A stretch of DNA of 64,000 nucleotides from Pythium myriotylum (taxonomy: Eukaryota > Oomycota > Peronosporomycetes > Pythiales > Pythiaceae): positions 2,418,001-2,482,000 of the forward strand of contig JALJCQ010000003.1 in NCBI GenBank assembly GCA_023091665.1, read 5' to 3'. The notes beneath the pieces are model-generated. The model worked only from the letters and a program-made list of their open reading frames with translations. It was not told the origin of the DNA and ran no database searches. The translations under genes were made by a program, and so were the position numbers. Position 1 is the stretch's first letter; the number at the start of each line of letters is the position of its first letter. Of this stretch, positions 1 to 8,633 are shown piece after piece.

Positions 1-560
1 CCGACCCCGACTGGAGAATGTGGTAACGTTGTTTAGGATGAGTCACGTCCTTCCGAGTGGTCCGCAAGGTGTGACAGATCAAGTGGATCAGTCAGTCGAG
101 TACGTCTGATTGGATGATTTGAAGAACTCGAACGAGTTTCTGTCAATCACAAGGGCATGATTACTTGCACTGATTCATGTCCCCAAGCGACAAATGAGGT
201 TTGTCTAATCATGGGGATGAGCGTACTGTACATGAAGCTGGAACTCAGTCGTCATAACCGAGATCTGTCATCCAAGCAGCTCCACGCCATCTGACTTGAG
301 CTGGCTCAGGCTCTGTCGCAATCCAAACTGTGCATGCAGGCATGTGCTATGTAGCGCGCGAAGAACACACAGACCCCATGGTTAAGTAAGAGACAGTTTT
401 AGTGTGAACGCTAAGGCGGCCAAGAATCAAGTGAGGTATCACGACCGCACTTACCTGCGAATAAATGCGATTTCAAAAATCTGTCAGCAGCAAATATCCA
501 GGTCTGATCATGTACGCGAGAGCGATATATGCTTGAAAATTTAAACCGCATCTTGGACTT
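1..560. repeat. Inverted copy of the upstream region of the plus-strand NmrA gene
   Basis: This stretch is the reverse complement of about 7952-8507 with scattered substitutions and only a few bases of net indel. At 7952-8507 it forms the 5' flank of the plus-strand NmrA gene. By analogy, position 1 lies about 150 bp upstream of another NmrA start codon pointing left out of the window. Similarity stops sharply near 560. No gene is seen inside it. Confidence 0.8.
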
Positions 561-790
561 CTCATGAGACCATAGCGTGCGGCTCGAAGTGCGAAAGCCC
601 AGTACCGCGCGAGTTTGCAATGATGGCCTTTCGGGATTTTTCATCCAGCACGCGCCATATCACCAATCATCTGAGCATCTTGTCCTCATACTGGAGTACA
701 CCAGGAGCAGATGGGGCAGGGGATGATGTCGAGGTCGTCTTCCTGCTCCACAGTGCTGACGACTCACAGCGGGGTGATGATGGAGATGGA

Positions 791-830
791 GTTTAGGGTT
801 TAGGGTTTAGGTAAACCCTAAACCCTAAAC
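791..830. repeat. Head-to-head telomeric-type palindrome (TTTAGGG units)
   Basis: A 19-bp arm of TTTAGGG units (791-809) is followed by GG and then its exact reverse complement of CCCTAAA units (812-830). TTTAGGG is the telomere unit reported for oomycetes. The palindrome abuts the truncated 3' end of a minus-strand LINE fragment, with the LINE-like sequence beginning about 831. It could be a tiny interstitial telomere fusion scar or a fold-back copying event. Confidence 0.9.
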
Positions 831-1390
831 CTTGAGTTTCGATTGACGTACTCTAATACCTATCAGCTCGTAGTGCTATGGTTGGTCGTCAGGGGTCAAC
901 TGCCAGGAATGGAGGTCGGAAGAGATGGACTGGGGTAGGTCGGCGTGGCCCGGCCTGCTTGTTGGATGGAGAACGTGGGTAGTGCTGCCTTCCTTCGCGA
1001 GGTTGATGAGCGAGTTTGCCGTGCGGTTGTGCGCTCGAAGGTGATGTCTCCACTCGCCTATACTGAGCTGATCGGCTAGGGTTCTCGCTTGACGGTACAG
1101 GAAATTAAGTTCTTGGGCGGACGGTGATCATGTAGCTACCGGAGGATCAATTCACCGGCGCCTACTATGGATGAACCGAGCCAGTAGCTTTAGCGGCTTG
1201 GACACCGGTGTATGCCGCAACGTAGTTGGTCTTTGTCGGCTCGGAGCACTCCAAAGTATAACAGGGGTGTCCTTCGTCCGATCAAGTTCGATCACGACCG
1301 GCCTTGCTCGGCCGGGGCCCGGGTAGCCTCGGATACCGACTCACAGTGGGGACCGGGAAGCTGCCGTCTGCGAGAAGAGTTCTCCGGCCT
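831..1390 (-). pseudogene. Degenerate LINE 3' fragment with RNase H remnant
   Basis: Read on the minus strand, this aligns with the RNase H region at 5401-5990: the same order of segments, including the HNR-A-NSL-NLA motif and the stretch before the stop. The frame is broken by several stops and small indels. The 3' terminal motif is replaced by the telomeric palindrome at 791-830. It is a transposon relic, not a gene. Confidence 0.7.
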
Positions 1391-1810
1391 GTTGTCGATA
1401 AAGAGATTGGCAACAGCAATAACAAGTTCATCCAAATCCTTCCAGTACTTGCAACCAGGACATTTGTTGAATCCATGTAAATACGAGAGCAGCGGGAGTT
1501 AGATGCAGTGCACGGTCAATTCACAAGCAATCGTGTGAATATTTTTTGTGGAGGGCTTCCATTTTTCAGTGCGAACTCATTGCGCGGTCTGCACAGTTGA
1601 AGGTGCTCCATTGTGGTGCAAACGCATGCATTGAGAATCCCATCTGAAAGAAGTGATTCAGCCAATCACAGCACCAAAAAACGGTTATTACTAATGATTC
1701 ATTGATGCGTGCATGGAAATGTTAGGGTTGGGAGAGCCTCAGAGTATTGAGCCAATTATGTGCACTTGCACGAAACCTAGAAACCCACCCATCAGTAAAA
1801 GTGACAAGGT
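1391..1810. other. Intergenic, no gene recognised
   Basis: No open frame here resembles a known family. The segment separates two LINE fragments of the same orientation. Short open frames exist but have no supporting motifs. Confidence 0.5.
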
Positions 1811-2385
1811 GAGGTCTATTGATTTGCTCTGTTTGAAACCTATAGCTGGCGTAGTGTCTGAATTACGGGGCGAGTTCTCGCCTCCAATACGTGAGATCGC
1901 CGTCAACAAGGCTGGCGATGGCTGAATGGCCTGCTCGCGTTGTGGGGTGGAACACGTGACTGCGTTGGGCGCTGTCCATTGCCAGATTGGCTCCAGCATC
2001 CGTCATGCGAGTGGCGGCCCTGAGGTGAAGCACCCAGGTGGTGACGCCAATTGATTCCGCGAGCTGTCGTGCCTGCGCGTATTTGGTCCGGAGTATGTTG
2101 TTGAGAGGAGCTCGATATGCTTGCATCTGTCGAATGATGAACATACTATCGCCAACGACCGCGAGGGGGATCCAATGGTGTTGATAGGCTGCTGCCAGCC
2201 CAGCGAGAAGGCCCTCGCACTTAGCTTGGTTGTTAGTGAGGGCCGGATAGGATATTGCTTCGGAATAAACTACTTTAGCAGCGGTGTCATTGTGACAAAG
2301 CCGTACTACAATCGCTCCAGCCCGCCAGCCTCGGGGTATACCCACCCATCGATCTTGTTGCGTCACTCCCGTTTGCTGCATTTAT
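1811..2385 (-). pseudogene. LINE 3' fragment with RNase HI domain (172 aa open frame)
   Basis: The minus-strand frame 2381-1863 encodes an RNase HI-like domain. NNQAK (family NNQAE), a VVGDSM block and a final MTDAGANLAMD block are visible. The glutamate of the NNQAE box is lysine and the N-terminal FDGG box is absent, so it should be inactive. The 3' end carries the terminal motif shared by most LINE pieces here: CAATAGACCTCA in sense, seen as GAGGTCTATTG at 1811-1821. Upstream LINE sequence is missing, so this is a 5'-truncated insertion. A plus-strand LINE begins immediately to its right. Confidence 0.75.
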
Positions 2386-2402
2386 TCATAGCTGGTTGCC
2401 AT

Positions 2403-4004
2403 AGTACCATAGTAGGTTGCCACGGGAACCGCCGTCAAAGCACAGAAGGTATTGCGCAGCTGGGTCCGAGACGCGAACCGAGCCAGTGGGTTCTCGACGT
2501 TGCGTCGCGGATTAACTGGATTGCTGCTGTGGTGTGCGGCGTTGCTGCAGTCACTGCGGCGCTTCCATCGGAGGTCGCGCAGGGAGGCCTTCAGGGCATT
2601 GCAGAGGATGGCTTCGATATGAGCCGGAGTCCAAATGTCTTCGACTTTCCCATTCTCCCCCTCTGGGGTGATGCGGAACGGCTCTCCAAACGCAGCCTGA
2701 GACACATCATCTTCGCGCCACGCCAACAGCAGTGTGAACGCGAACTTGAAGAACGCAGGTCCAAGGCGGAGTCCTGCTCCCTCGACTTCAGTCTTGCGCT
2801 TGACCAAGTTGACTGGTCGGAAATCCATTCCCTCGAACACAGCTCCAGTCGTCAGCGCCTCATCTTCCACAAAGTGAAAGGACAAAGACTCTCCGGATGG
2901 GACCGATCGTCGGGCCGGATCGGATGCCCTCATTGCCCCACAATAGGGTCCGAGGGAGGTTCCACCTACCATATCGTCTGGCAGTGCTCAGCCGCACAAC
3001 GACTCTGGAATACTGTCCGGGCTTGGTGGCAACGCTTCGGCCTCTGGCACGATCGAGCAGCCTCCACAACGACGCAGTTTCTCTCAGACGTCTTCAGTCT
3101 ACGTCTGTGTTCTACGCCGCCCAAGATCTGGGACCTAGCAACGCTTCACCGGAGCCGCAATCAAGAACTCGGCGCCGCGGCGGACCCGTTCCCAGTTCTA
3201 CAAGCGGTGTGGCAGCAGCTCGTACTTGAGACGCTGGTGTTCCTTGCTACGTGGAGGTCTAAGCACTCATATGGGGATAACCCCTGGACTTTTGACAATG
3301 CTGCGGTTCTTCACGACGCCTCTTGTCATCGGGTCTTGAAGACGCTCAACTTCAGGTTCATGGCGGACCGCAACCGACCAGAGCGACACGCGGCGCTAGT
3401 TGGCGACCTCAGAACTGTCTTCCGCAGTTCCCTCGAGTTTCCCCCGCCGGTACAGATACAAGACCGCGTAATGCATCTCCTATTTTTCGACGGAGGCTCC
3501 CGTGGAAACCCAGGCCCAGGTGGGGCTGGGGCAGTACTGGTTCGAGCCGCTCCCCACTCAGGCGCGGCAGAGATCATCTGGAGTGCTGCGACCAGTCTCG
3601 CGACACCACGAATGACAAACAATCAAGCTGAATATCAAGGCCTGCTTGTTGGGCTCCGCAAGGCTCATTCGCTTGGTTTTTCCTCTCTCCAAGTAATCGG
3701 TGACAGTGCCCTCGTTTTGCGTCAGATGCGAGAACACAGACCACCGCGCAACTCAAAACTTCTGGTCAGCTATAACCGCGCACGTCAGCTTGCAGATCGC
3801 CTTGGCATCCAGAGGTGGATCCATCAAGCTCGTGCACATAACCGGATGGCTGATGCAATGGCTAACCTGGCCATGGACTCACGACACAGTGTCCAAGTCA
3901 ACCACCCTACGAACCGCGAAGGTCATACTGATCTTCCCGCCCTGCTAGCCAACGACCTACGTCCGTGGTGGCCAATAACAGGCCTCCCCGTTGACCCCCT
4001 CTAG
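2403..4004 (+). CDS. 5'-truncated LINE ORF2: RT zinc-binding region plus RNase HI
   Basis: This is the C-terminal part of a non-LTR retrotransposon polyprotein. A zinc-binding reverse-transcriptase-associated motif (GCPHCP, then H-x4-C; zf-RVT type) lies near 2925-2990. A complete RNase HI domain lies near 3475-3890: FDGGSRGNPGPGG, NNQAEYQGL, VIGDSALV and HNRMADAMANLAMD, so all four acidic catalytic positions are present. The reverse transcriptase and endonuclease portions are absent, so this is a 5'-truncated insertion. The open frame extends left to 2121 through the opposing LINE, but that part is antisense sequence, so I start at the junction. The best-preserved LINE piece in the window. 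Confidence 0.75.
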   Translation, partial: STIVGCHGNRRQSTEGIAQLGPRREPSQWVLDVASRINWIAAVVCGVAAVTAALPSEVAQGGLQGIAEDGFDMSRSPNVFDFPILPLWGDAERLSKRSLRHIIFAPRQQQCERELEERRSKAESCSLDFSLALDQVDWSEIHSLEHSSSRQRLIFHKVKGQRLSGWDRSSGRIGCPHCPTIGSEGGSTYHIVWQCSAAQRLWNTVRAWWQRFGLWHDRAASTTTQFLSDVFSLRLCSTPPKIWDLATLHRSRNQELGAAADPFPVLQAVWQQLVLETLVFLATWRSKHSYGDNPWTFDNAAVLHDASCHRVLKTLNFRFMADRNRPERHAALVGDLRTVFRSSLEFPPPVQIQDRVMHLLFFDGGSRGNPGPGGAGAVLVRAAPHSGAAEIIWSAATSLATPRMTNNQAEYQGLLVGLRKAHSLGFSSLQVIGDSALVLRQMREHRPPRNSKLLVSYNRARQLADRLGIQRWIHQARAHNRMADAMANLAMDSRHSVQVNHPTNREGHTDLPALLANDLRPWWPITGLPVDPL

Positions 4005-4090
4005 GTCGATACCCGCTAAGCTCCCAGCTATTAGGATTCACAATTAGTTGAACTCAATAGACTCCACCTGCATCATCATCATCACCAAAT
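4005..4090 (+). mobile_element. LINE 3' end with ATC-repeat tail
   Basis: After the RNase H stop come the conserved GCTATTAGGATT segment, then CAATAGACTCCACC at 4055-4068 and a tail of CATCATCATC units. The same motif plus simple-repeat tail recurs at 5990, 11210, 55885 (minus) and 57233 (minus), marking the true 3' terminus of this LINE family. Confidence 0.7.
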
Positions 4091-4123
4091 GTCTTCGACT
4101 TTGCCCGGCGATGTGCGCCAGCG

Positions 4124-4212
4124 CCAACGTGTGTGCACCACAAGTTGAGGTGCACACACGTTGGAGACAACACTCACTCGTTGTGGACCACAACGAGTGA
4201 GTGTTGTCTCCA
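4124..4212. repeat. Two overlapping perfect hairpins
   Basis: Hairpin 1 has 16-bp arms (4124-4139 and 4149-4164) with a 9-base loop. Hairpin 2 has perfect 25-bp arms (4162-4186 and 4188-4212) around one base. They share TGG at 4162-4164. They lie just beyond the LINE tail. The structure resembles products of template switching rather than a terminator. Confidence 0.9.
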
Positions 4213-4259
4213 TGCTGCGTTTACAGCCGCCTGAGTGGCGATTGTCGCTTCTATCGTCG

Positions 4260-4660
4260 GCGCTGGGAGTCTCGTCAAGCTGTGATGAGACCAGAGCAGG
4301 TCTGGAACCGCTGGAAGGCGCAGGGAGAAAAAGGCCACCTTGTTTTCTTGAAGGGTTGGCGCATTGTCAGCGGTCTACAGAGGGCTCCAATGACGGCGCA
4401 GCACCTGCAAGAGGCGTTGAGTTTGTGGCCATGACCAAAATATACTCGCGCTTTCGCCACCTTCTGGGCCGAGATCGGGACAATGCGGGCATCCTGGCAT
4501 CGGGTGAGTGCGGTCCCACGTGCTGAGGCGACCATTTGCTCGGCTTACCAGAGCGAGGTCAAGACAGCCATGACGCAGCCACCAACTGGGCGACACGACG
4601 ACTACTCCCGGACTTACTCGGATCTCTGGGTGATGCACATTCTCCGCGGCTTTCAATTAA
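4260..4660 (-). pseudogene. Degenerate LINE fragment with zf-RVT motif
   Basis: On the minus strand a GCPHCPDLGPEGG motif is followed by a tryptophan-rich block. This matches the zinc-binding segment of the LINE at 2403-4004. No RNase H or 3' terminus follows and the frame is broken. It is an internal fragment of the same family. Confidence 0.6.
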
Positions 4661-5400
4661 TCTGGCTGAAGGCACCAACTACTTCCCGACGAACGTGCGT
4701 GGTCGCCAGCGGAAGTCCGAGCGCGTGGACGCAGCTATTCGAGCCGGTGTTCTTCGACTACAGGAACGCAGTGAAGCTCCAGGCTCTCTGGCCCTGCGCA
4801 AGACTCTCCAGCTCTTCCACTTCGACCCTCTTACACCCTCTGACTCAAGGAAACTGAATACCCATTACCTCCTTTTCTTCTACGTTTTTTTTTTCACGGC
4901 GGTTCGACATGTAAAACTGGGTCGAGTGGCGCTGGTTCAATCATCGTGCGAATTCAATGGGAAAAAATCATTCCGACTTTTATATCGAGCGCGGCCACGC
5001 GGCTCACGACAAGCACACCTCTGTGAGTTCAATGACGATGGATGGCTGGCTATTGCAATAATCAAGATGGCTGACTATGTTGCGATGGACGCCAAGTGTA
5101 GTCTCCAGAGTTTCATCCGTCCGACCGCACTCGTCATCCCTCTTACATTTGCATATATAGCTGTCGTTGTGCACACAGTAACAACACAGTAGACTCCAAC
5201 TTCAAAAGAAAGAAAAGGGCCTACTTCTGAGTCTGGGGTGGTCCCAGCGGATCCACCGCGTTGAACCCTCCATCGCTTGCGCACCGATGGAGTTTTTGAC
5301 TACTCGGTCTAAACGACATGAAATAAAACGTATTGTCGAAGGGATGTCGACGAAAGGGTCCCCGCACTTGAAGTAGGCTCTCTTGGCGAAAGTGTCAGCT
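4661..5400. other. No recognisable gene; possible LINE 3' terminus near 5186
   Basis: A plus-strand frame is open from 4536 to 5192, but its peptide resembles nothing I recognise and crosses an antisense LINE relic, so I do not call it a gene. GTAGACTCCAAC near 5190 resembles the LINE terminal motif, followed by an A/G-rich stretch. Confidence 0.4.
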
Positions 5401-5934
5401 ATGTGCGTTGTGGTGACCCGACTCCTCTTCTTTGCTGGAGGTACCCGAGGCAACCCGGGACTCGGCGGAGCAGGGTCGGTCGTGATCAACCTTGACCGGA
5501 CGAAGAACACCCCAACAGCACTGTGGGGTGCGGCGACGCGCCTCTCAGAGCCTTCAACAACGAACACCTGTGCAAAATAGACCGGCCTGATCACCGGGCT
5601 CCAAGCCGCTAAAGAGAACCACTGGATTGGTCTTTACATTATCGGCGCCAGTGAACTGTTTCTACGGCAACTACGTGACCATCGTCCGCCCAAGAACCCC
5701 ACCCTCCTTTCCCTGTACCGTCAAGCGAGAACTCTATCGGATCAGCTCGACGTACGAGAATGGAACCACCACCTTCGAGCGCACAACCGCATGGCAAACT
5801 CGCTCGCCAACCTCGCGGGGGAGGACAACAATACCCACGTCTTCCATCCAACAAGCAGGCCGGGACACACCGACCTGCCCCAGCTCATCGCCTCCGACCT
5901 CCATCCCTGGCTTCTCCGCCAGGTTGACCCCTGA
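5401..5934 (+). pseudogene. RNase HI remnant with all catalytic positions lost
   Basis: The fold's landmarks are readable: LLFFAGGTRGNPG, then TTNTCAK followed by a stop at 5578-5580, then IIGASEL, then HNRMANSLANLAGE and the family C-terminus ending at 5934. The first aspartate is alanine (FAGG), the glutamate box is destroyed (CAK-stop), and the GDS aspartate is alanine (GAS). An active-site-dead LINE RNase H, not a host gene. Confidence 0.75.
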
Positions 5935-5989
5935 ACGGCCGACCATAGCACTGCGAGCTGATAGCTATCAGAGTAGGTAAATCGAAACT

Positions 5990-6018
5990 CAATAGACTCC
6001 ACCTTCTCTCTCTCTCTC
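5990..6018 (+). mobile_element. LINE 3' terminus with CT-repeat tail
   Basis: CAATAGACTCCACC at 5990-6003 is followed by a CT-rich microsatellite to 6018. The tail ends exactly where the perfect 1,337-bp inverted repeat begins (6019), so LINE insertion and the duplication breakpoint coincide. Confidence 0.75.
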
Positions 6019-7355
6019 TGTGCGTTGTGGTGGATGCATGTGCATGTACGGTGGAGTGAAGCTGGACTTTAATGCACCATCGAGAATCATCGTAAACTGC
6101 GTTGTTTCCACGAGAATGCTCGGTTTGGCTGAACAAATATTTGCTTTTCGTTTTTTTTTTGCGTTTCTCGGCTAAACCTTCTGGGAGCTGACACTGAGTG
6201 AGTCGAACCCATGGATCGCCTGTGTGCACAATACTCGAACACATACAAATCGTAGGATAGTATCGATTATTCAATCCCACACATGCAAGATATATGCAGT
6301 ACAGCTACCGACCGAGTACTGGAAGAGCTCAAGTTCTCCCCCAAACATGGTCCCACAATGCCACCTGGGTCATCAAATGCAAAGCCGCTTGACCAATCGA
6401 TCACCGTCGTCTAGATCACGGTCGTCGGGTTCGCCTTGGCCAACTCCAGCAGCTCACGAAGCGACCGAAAGTGCACGTTCGAAAAGAACTCGTCACGGTC
6501 ACGCTGCACCTTGGCCTGGTCGAACAACAGCTTCTTGTGCGGCGCAAAGAGCTTGAACTCGGCCACCAAGAAGGACTCGAACGACTCTCTCTTGGCCGAC
6601 ACGGCCTCCAGATCCGCCACGTTTTCGTGCGAGATCTCGAACTGGATCCCTGTGACCTCGCTCACGGTCTTGCCGAGCTCGAGCCACGTCGTCTCCTCAC
6701 CTTGCACGTATGTGAACGGACGCCACTTGTTCTTGCTCTTGAGCAACTCGCCGACCGCAGCCGCGACATCGCGACAGCTTGTTGTTGAGAACTTGTCGTG
6801 TCCGGAACCCGGCACAGTCAGCGTCTTGGCGTTCAGATCGAGCGCAAAGAGCGGTCCGGTGTCAGCGTGGTAACGGTTGGCCGACGGCACGACGAAGTCT
6901 GCTACCCAGCCGATTGAAATGAAGGTCCACTCGACCTCGGTCTGGGCTCGCAGAGACTCTCGGAGGATCTCTGTGGGGTAGAAGAGGGAACCAGGCTCCT
7001 CCGGGAAGTCCTCCCCGTTGACGCCATACTCTGCCGGGATGAAGCGCTTGCACTTGGGTGTGCGTTTGCACGCCTCGAGCAGCGCCACGTGCACGTCCAC
7101 GTAGTGTTGCGTGAGGTCGTTGATCGTGCTGACGACGGCATCACAGTCGTGCAGCAGCGTCGCGAGCTGGTCCACAGACGAATAGTCGGTCACGCGCTGC
7201 TCGATGATGCCGGGCTTGCCGTCGAAGAAGGGCTTGAACGAGCGTGTGAGCAGCACGACCTCGTGGCCGGCACGAGGGAGTTCCTCGGCGAAGTACTTGG
7301 CGAAGGAGCCTGGTCCGACGAGAGCGACGCGCATAGCTGAGAAGGAGTTTGGGGG
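6019..7355. repeat. Left arm of a 1,337-bp perfect inverted repeat
   Basis: Pairs base for base with 8634-9970 (paired coordinates sum to 15,989 throughout, so no indels). The arm contains the NmrA coding region, its 3' flank and 21 bp upstream of the start codon. Identity stops abruptly at 7356. The spacer between arms is 1,278 bp. Confidence 0.95.
6411..7334 (-). CDS. NmrA/isoflavone-reductase-like NAD(P)-binding protein, copy 1
   Basis: A 307-aa soluble protein with an N-terminal Rossmann segment (MRVALVGPGSFAKYF), a glycine motif whose third glycine is alanine, and an arginine after strand 2 (LLTRS) that usually favours NADPH. CKRFIPAEYG near residues 97-106 matches the KRF-P-SE-FG motif of isoflavone/phenylcoumaran reductase-like NmrA proteins. 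Likely a cytosolic NADPH-dependent reductase or redox sensor; the substrate cannot be read. The length is normal and there are no breaks. It is identical to the copy at 8655-9578, and a diverged third copy lies at 35429-36397. The pair is transcribed divergently from a shared 1.3-kb intergenic region. Confidence 0.9.
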   Translation of the reverse strand: MRVALVGPGSFAKYFAEELPRAGHEVVLLTRSFKPFFDGKPGIIEQRVTDYSSVDQLATLLHDCDAVVSTINDLTQHYVDVHVALLEACKRTPKCKRFIPAEYGVNGEDFPEEPGSLFYPTEILRESLRAQTEVEWTFISIGWVADFVVPSANRYHADTGPLFALDLNAKTLTVPGSGHDKFSTTSCRDVAAAVGELLKSKNKWRPFTYVQGEETTWLELGKTVSEVTGIQFEISHENVADLEAVSAKRESFESFLVAEFKLFAPHKKLLFDQAKVQRDRDEFFSNVHFRSLRELLELAKANPTTVI

Positions 7356-8633
7356 ATGGGTGGTGGGTGGTTAGAAGAGGGAGCTTGCGGCCGAGTAGGC
7401 GAAATGGGGAGTGATCGAGAGACTGCGTGTGAACCTAAACTTGTTTGTTCATTGGGGTGGCATGGCGACGAGAAGTTTCTCAGCTGTGAGCCTGATTACC
7501 CGACTAGAGGAAGTTGTCGGATGACAACCGTCGCAGGGAGTGAGTGATCAAAGAGTTGAGGGATGTCTGGACAATTTGCAGGATGCTACACAATATCTAT
7601 CAATAAAAGCGCTACGAGGTGAAGTAATCTGCGTCCTCGAGTGACAGCCGAGTTTGTCTAATCAGGGAGATGTGCAAGAGCTCTTTTATGTAGACCATGA
7701 GGTCAAACTAGACCTTGTACAAAACGCACGGTCCAATTATTAAAGTACAGTATGTGGACCATGCGATCTGGACAAGCAACCTGAATCCCAGCACCGGCAA
7801 TATAAGCGGGTGGTCCCACCATAATTGCGACTCTGTTCACAAATCGAGTTCAAGGATTTTCATACCTTCGGTTCCTGCTTCGTTCACGGATCATTGCTGT
7901 GCAGTATAGTGTATTTTGACGAGGCCCACATAAAAGAGCTCCTACCCTAAGTCCAAGATGCGGTTTAAATTTTCAAGCATATATCGCTCTCGCGTACATG
8001 ATCAGACCTGGATATTTGCTGCTGACAGATTTTTGAAATCGCATTTATTCGCAGGTAAGTGCGGTCGTGATACCTCACTTGATTCTTGGCCGCCTTAGCG
8101 TTCACACTAAAACTGTCTCTTACTTAACCATGGGGTCTGTGTGTTCTTCGCGCGCTACATAGCACATGCCTGCATGCACAGTTTGGATTGCGACAGAGCC
8201 TGAGCCAGCTCAAGTCAGATGGCGTGGAGCTGCTTGGATGACAGATCTCGGTTTTGACGACTGAGTTCCAGCTTCATGTACAGTACGCTCATCCCCATGA
8301 TTAGACAAACCTCGTTGTCGCTTGGGGACATGAATCAGTGCAAGTCATCGTGGCCTCGTGATTGACAGGAACTCGTCCGAGTTCTCCAAACCGTCCAATC
8401 GGCTGACTGATGCACTTGATCAGTCACACCTTGCGGATCACTCGGAGGACGTGACTCATCCTAAACAACGTTACCACATTCTCCAGTCGGGGTCGGGATT
8501 CGTTCAGCCCTCTCATCCGCTTGTGAACGAACAAGTTCAGGTTCACCACGCAGTCTCTCGACCATTCCCCATCCCACTCACTCGGCCACAAGCGCCTCCT
8601 CTCTCCTCCTAGCACCCACCAACCCTCCCCCAA
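7356..8633. promoter_or_regulatory. Spacer of the inverted repeat; shared upstream region of the divergent NmrA pair
   Basis: No gene is seen. The first about 90 bp next to each arm remain alignable between the two sides (a shared GAGAGACTGCGTG block) but have many differences, unlike the identical arms. Beyond that the two sides are unrelated. Segment 7952-8507 recurs inverted at 1-560. The two genes therefore probably have different upstream control despite identical proteins. Confidence 0.6.

Noticed and set aside
4536..5192. A 218-codon plus-strand frame
   Set aside because: It overlaps an antisense LINE relic, has no family resemblance and drifts through AT-rich non-coding sequence.
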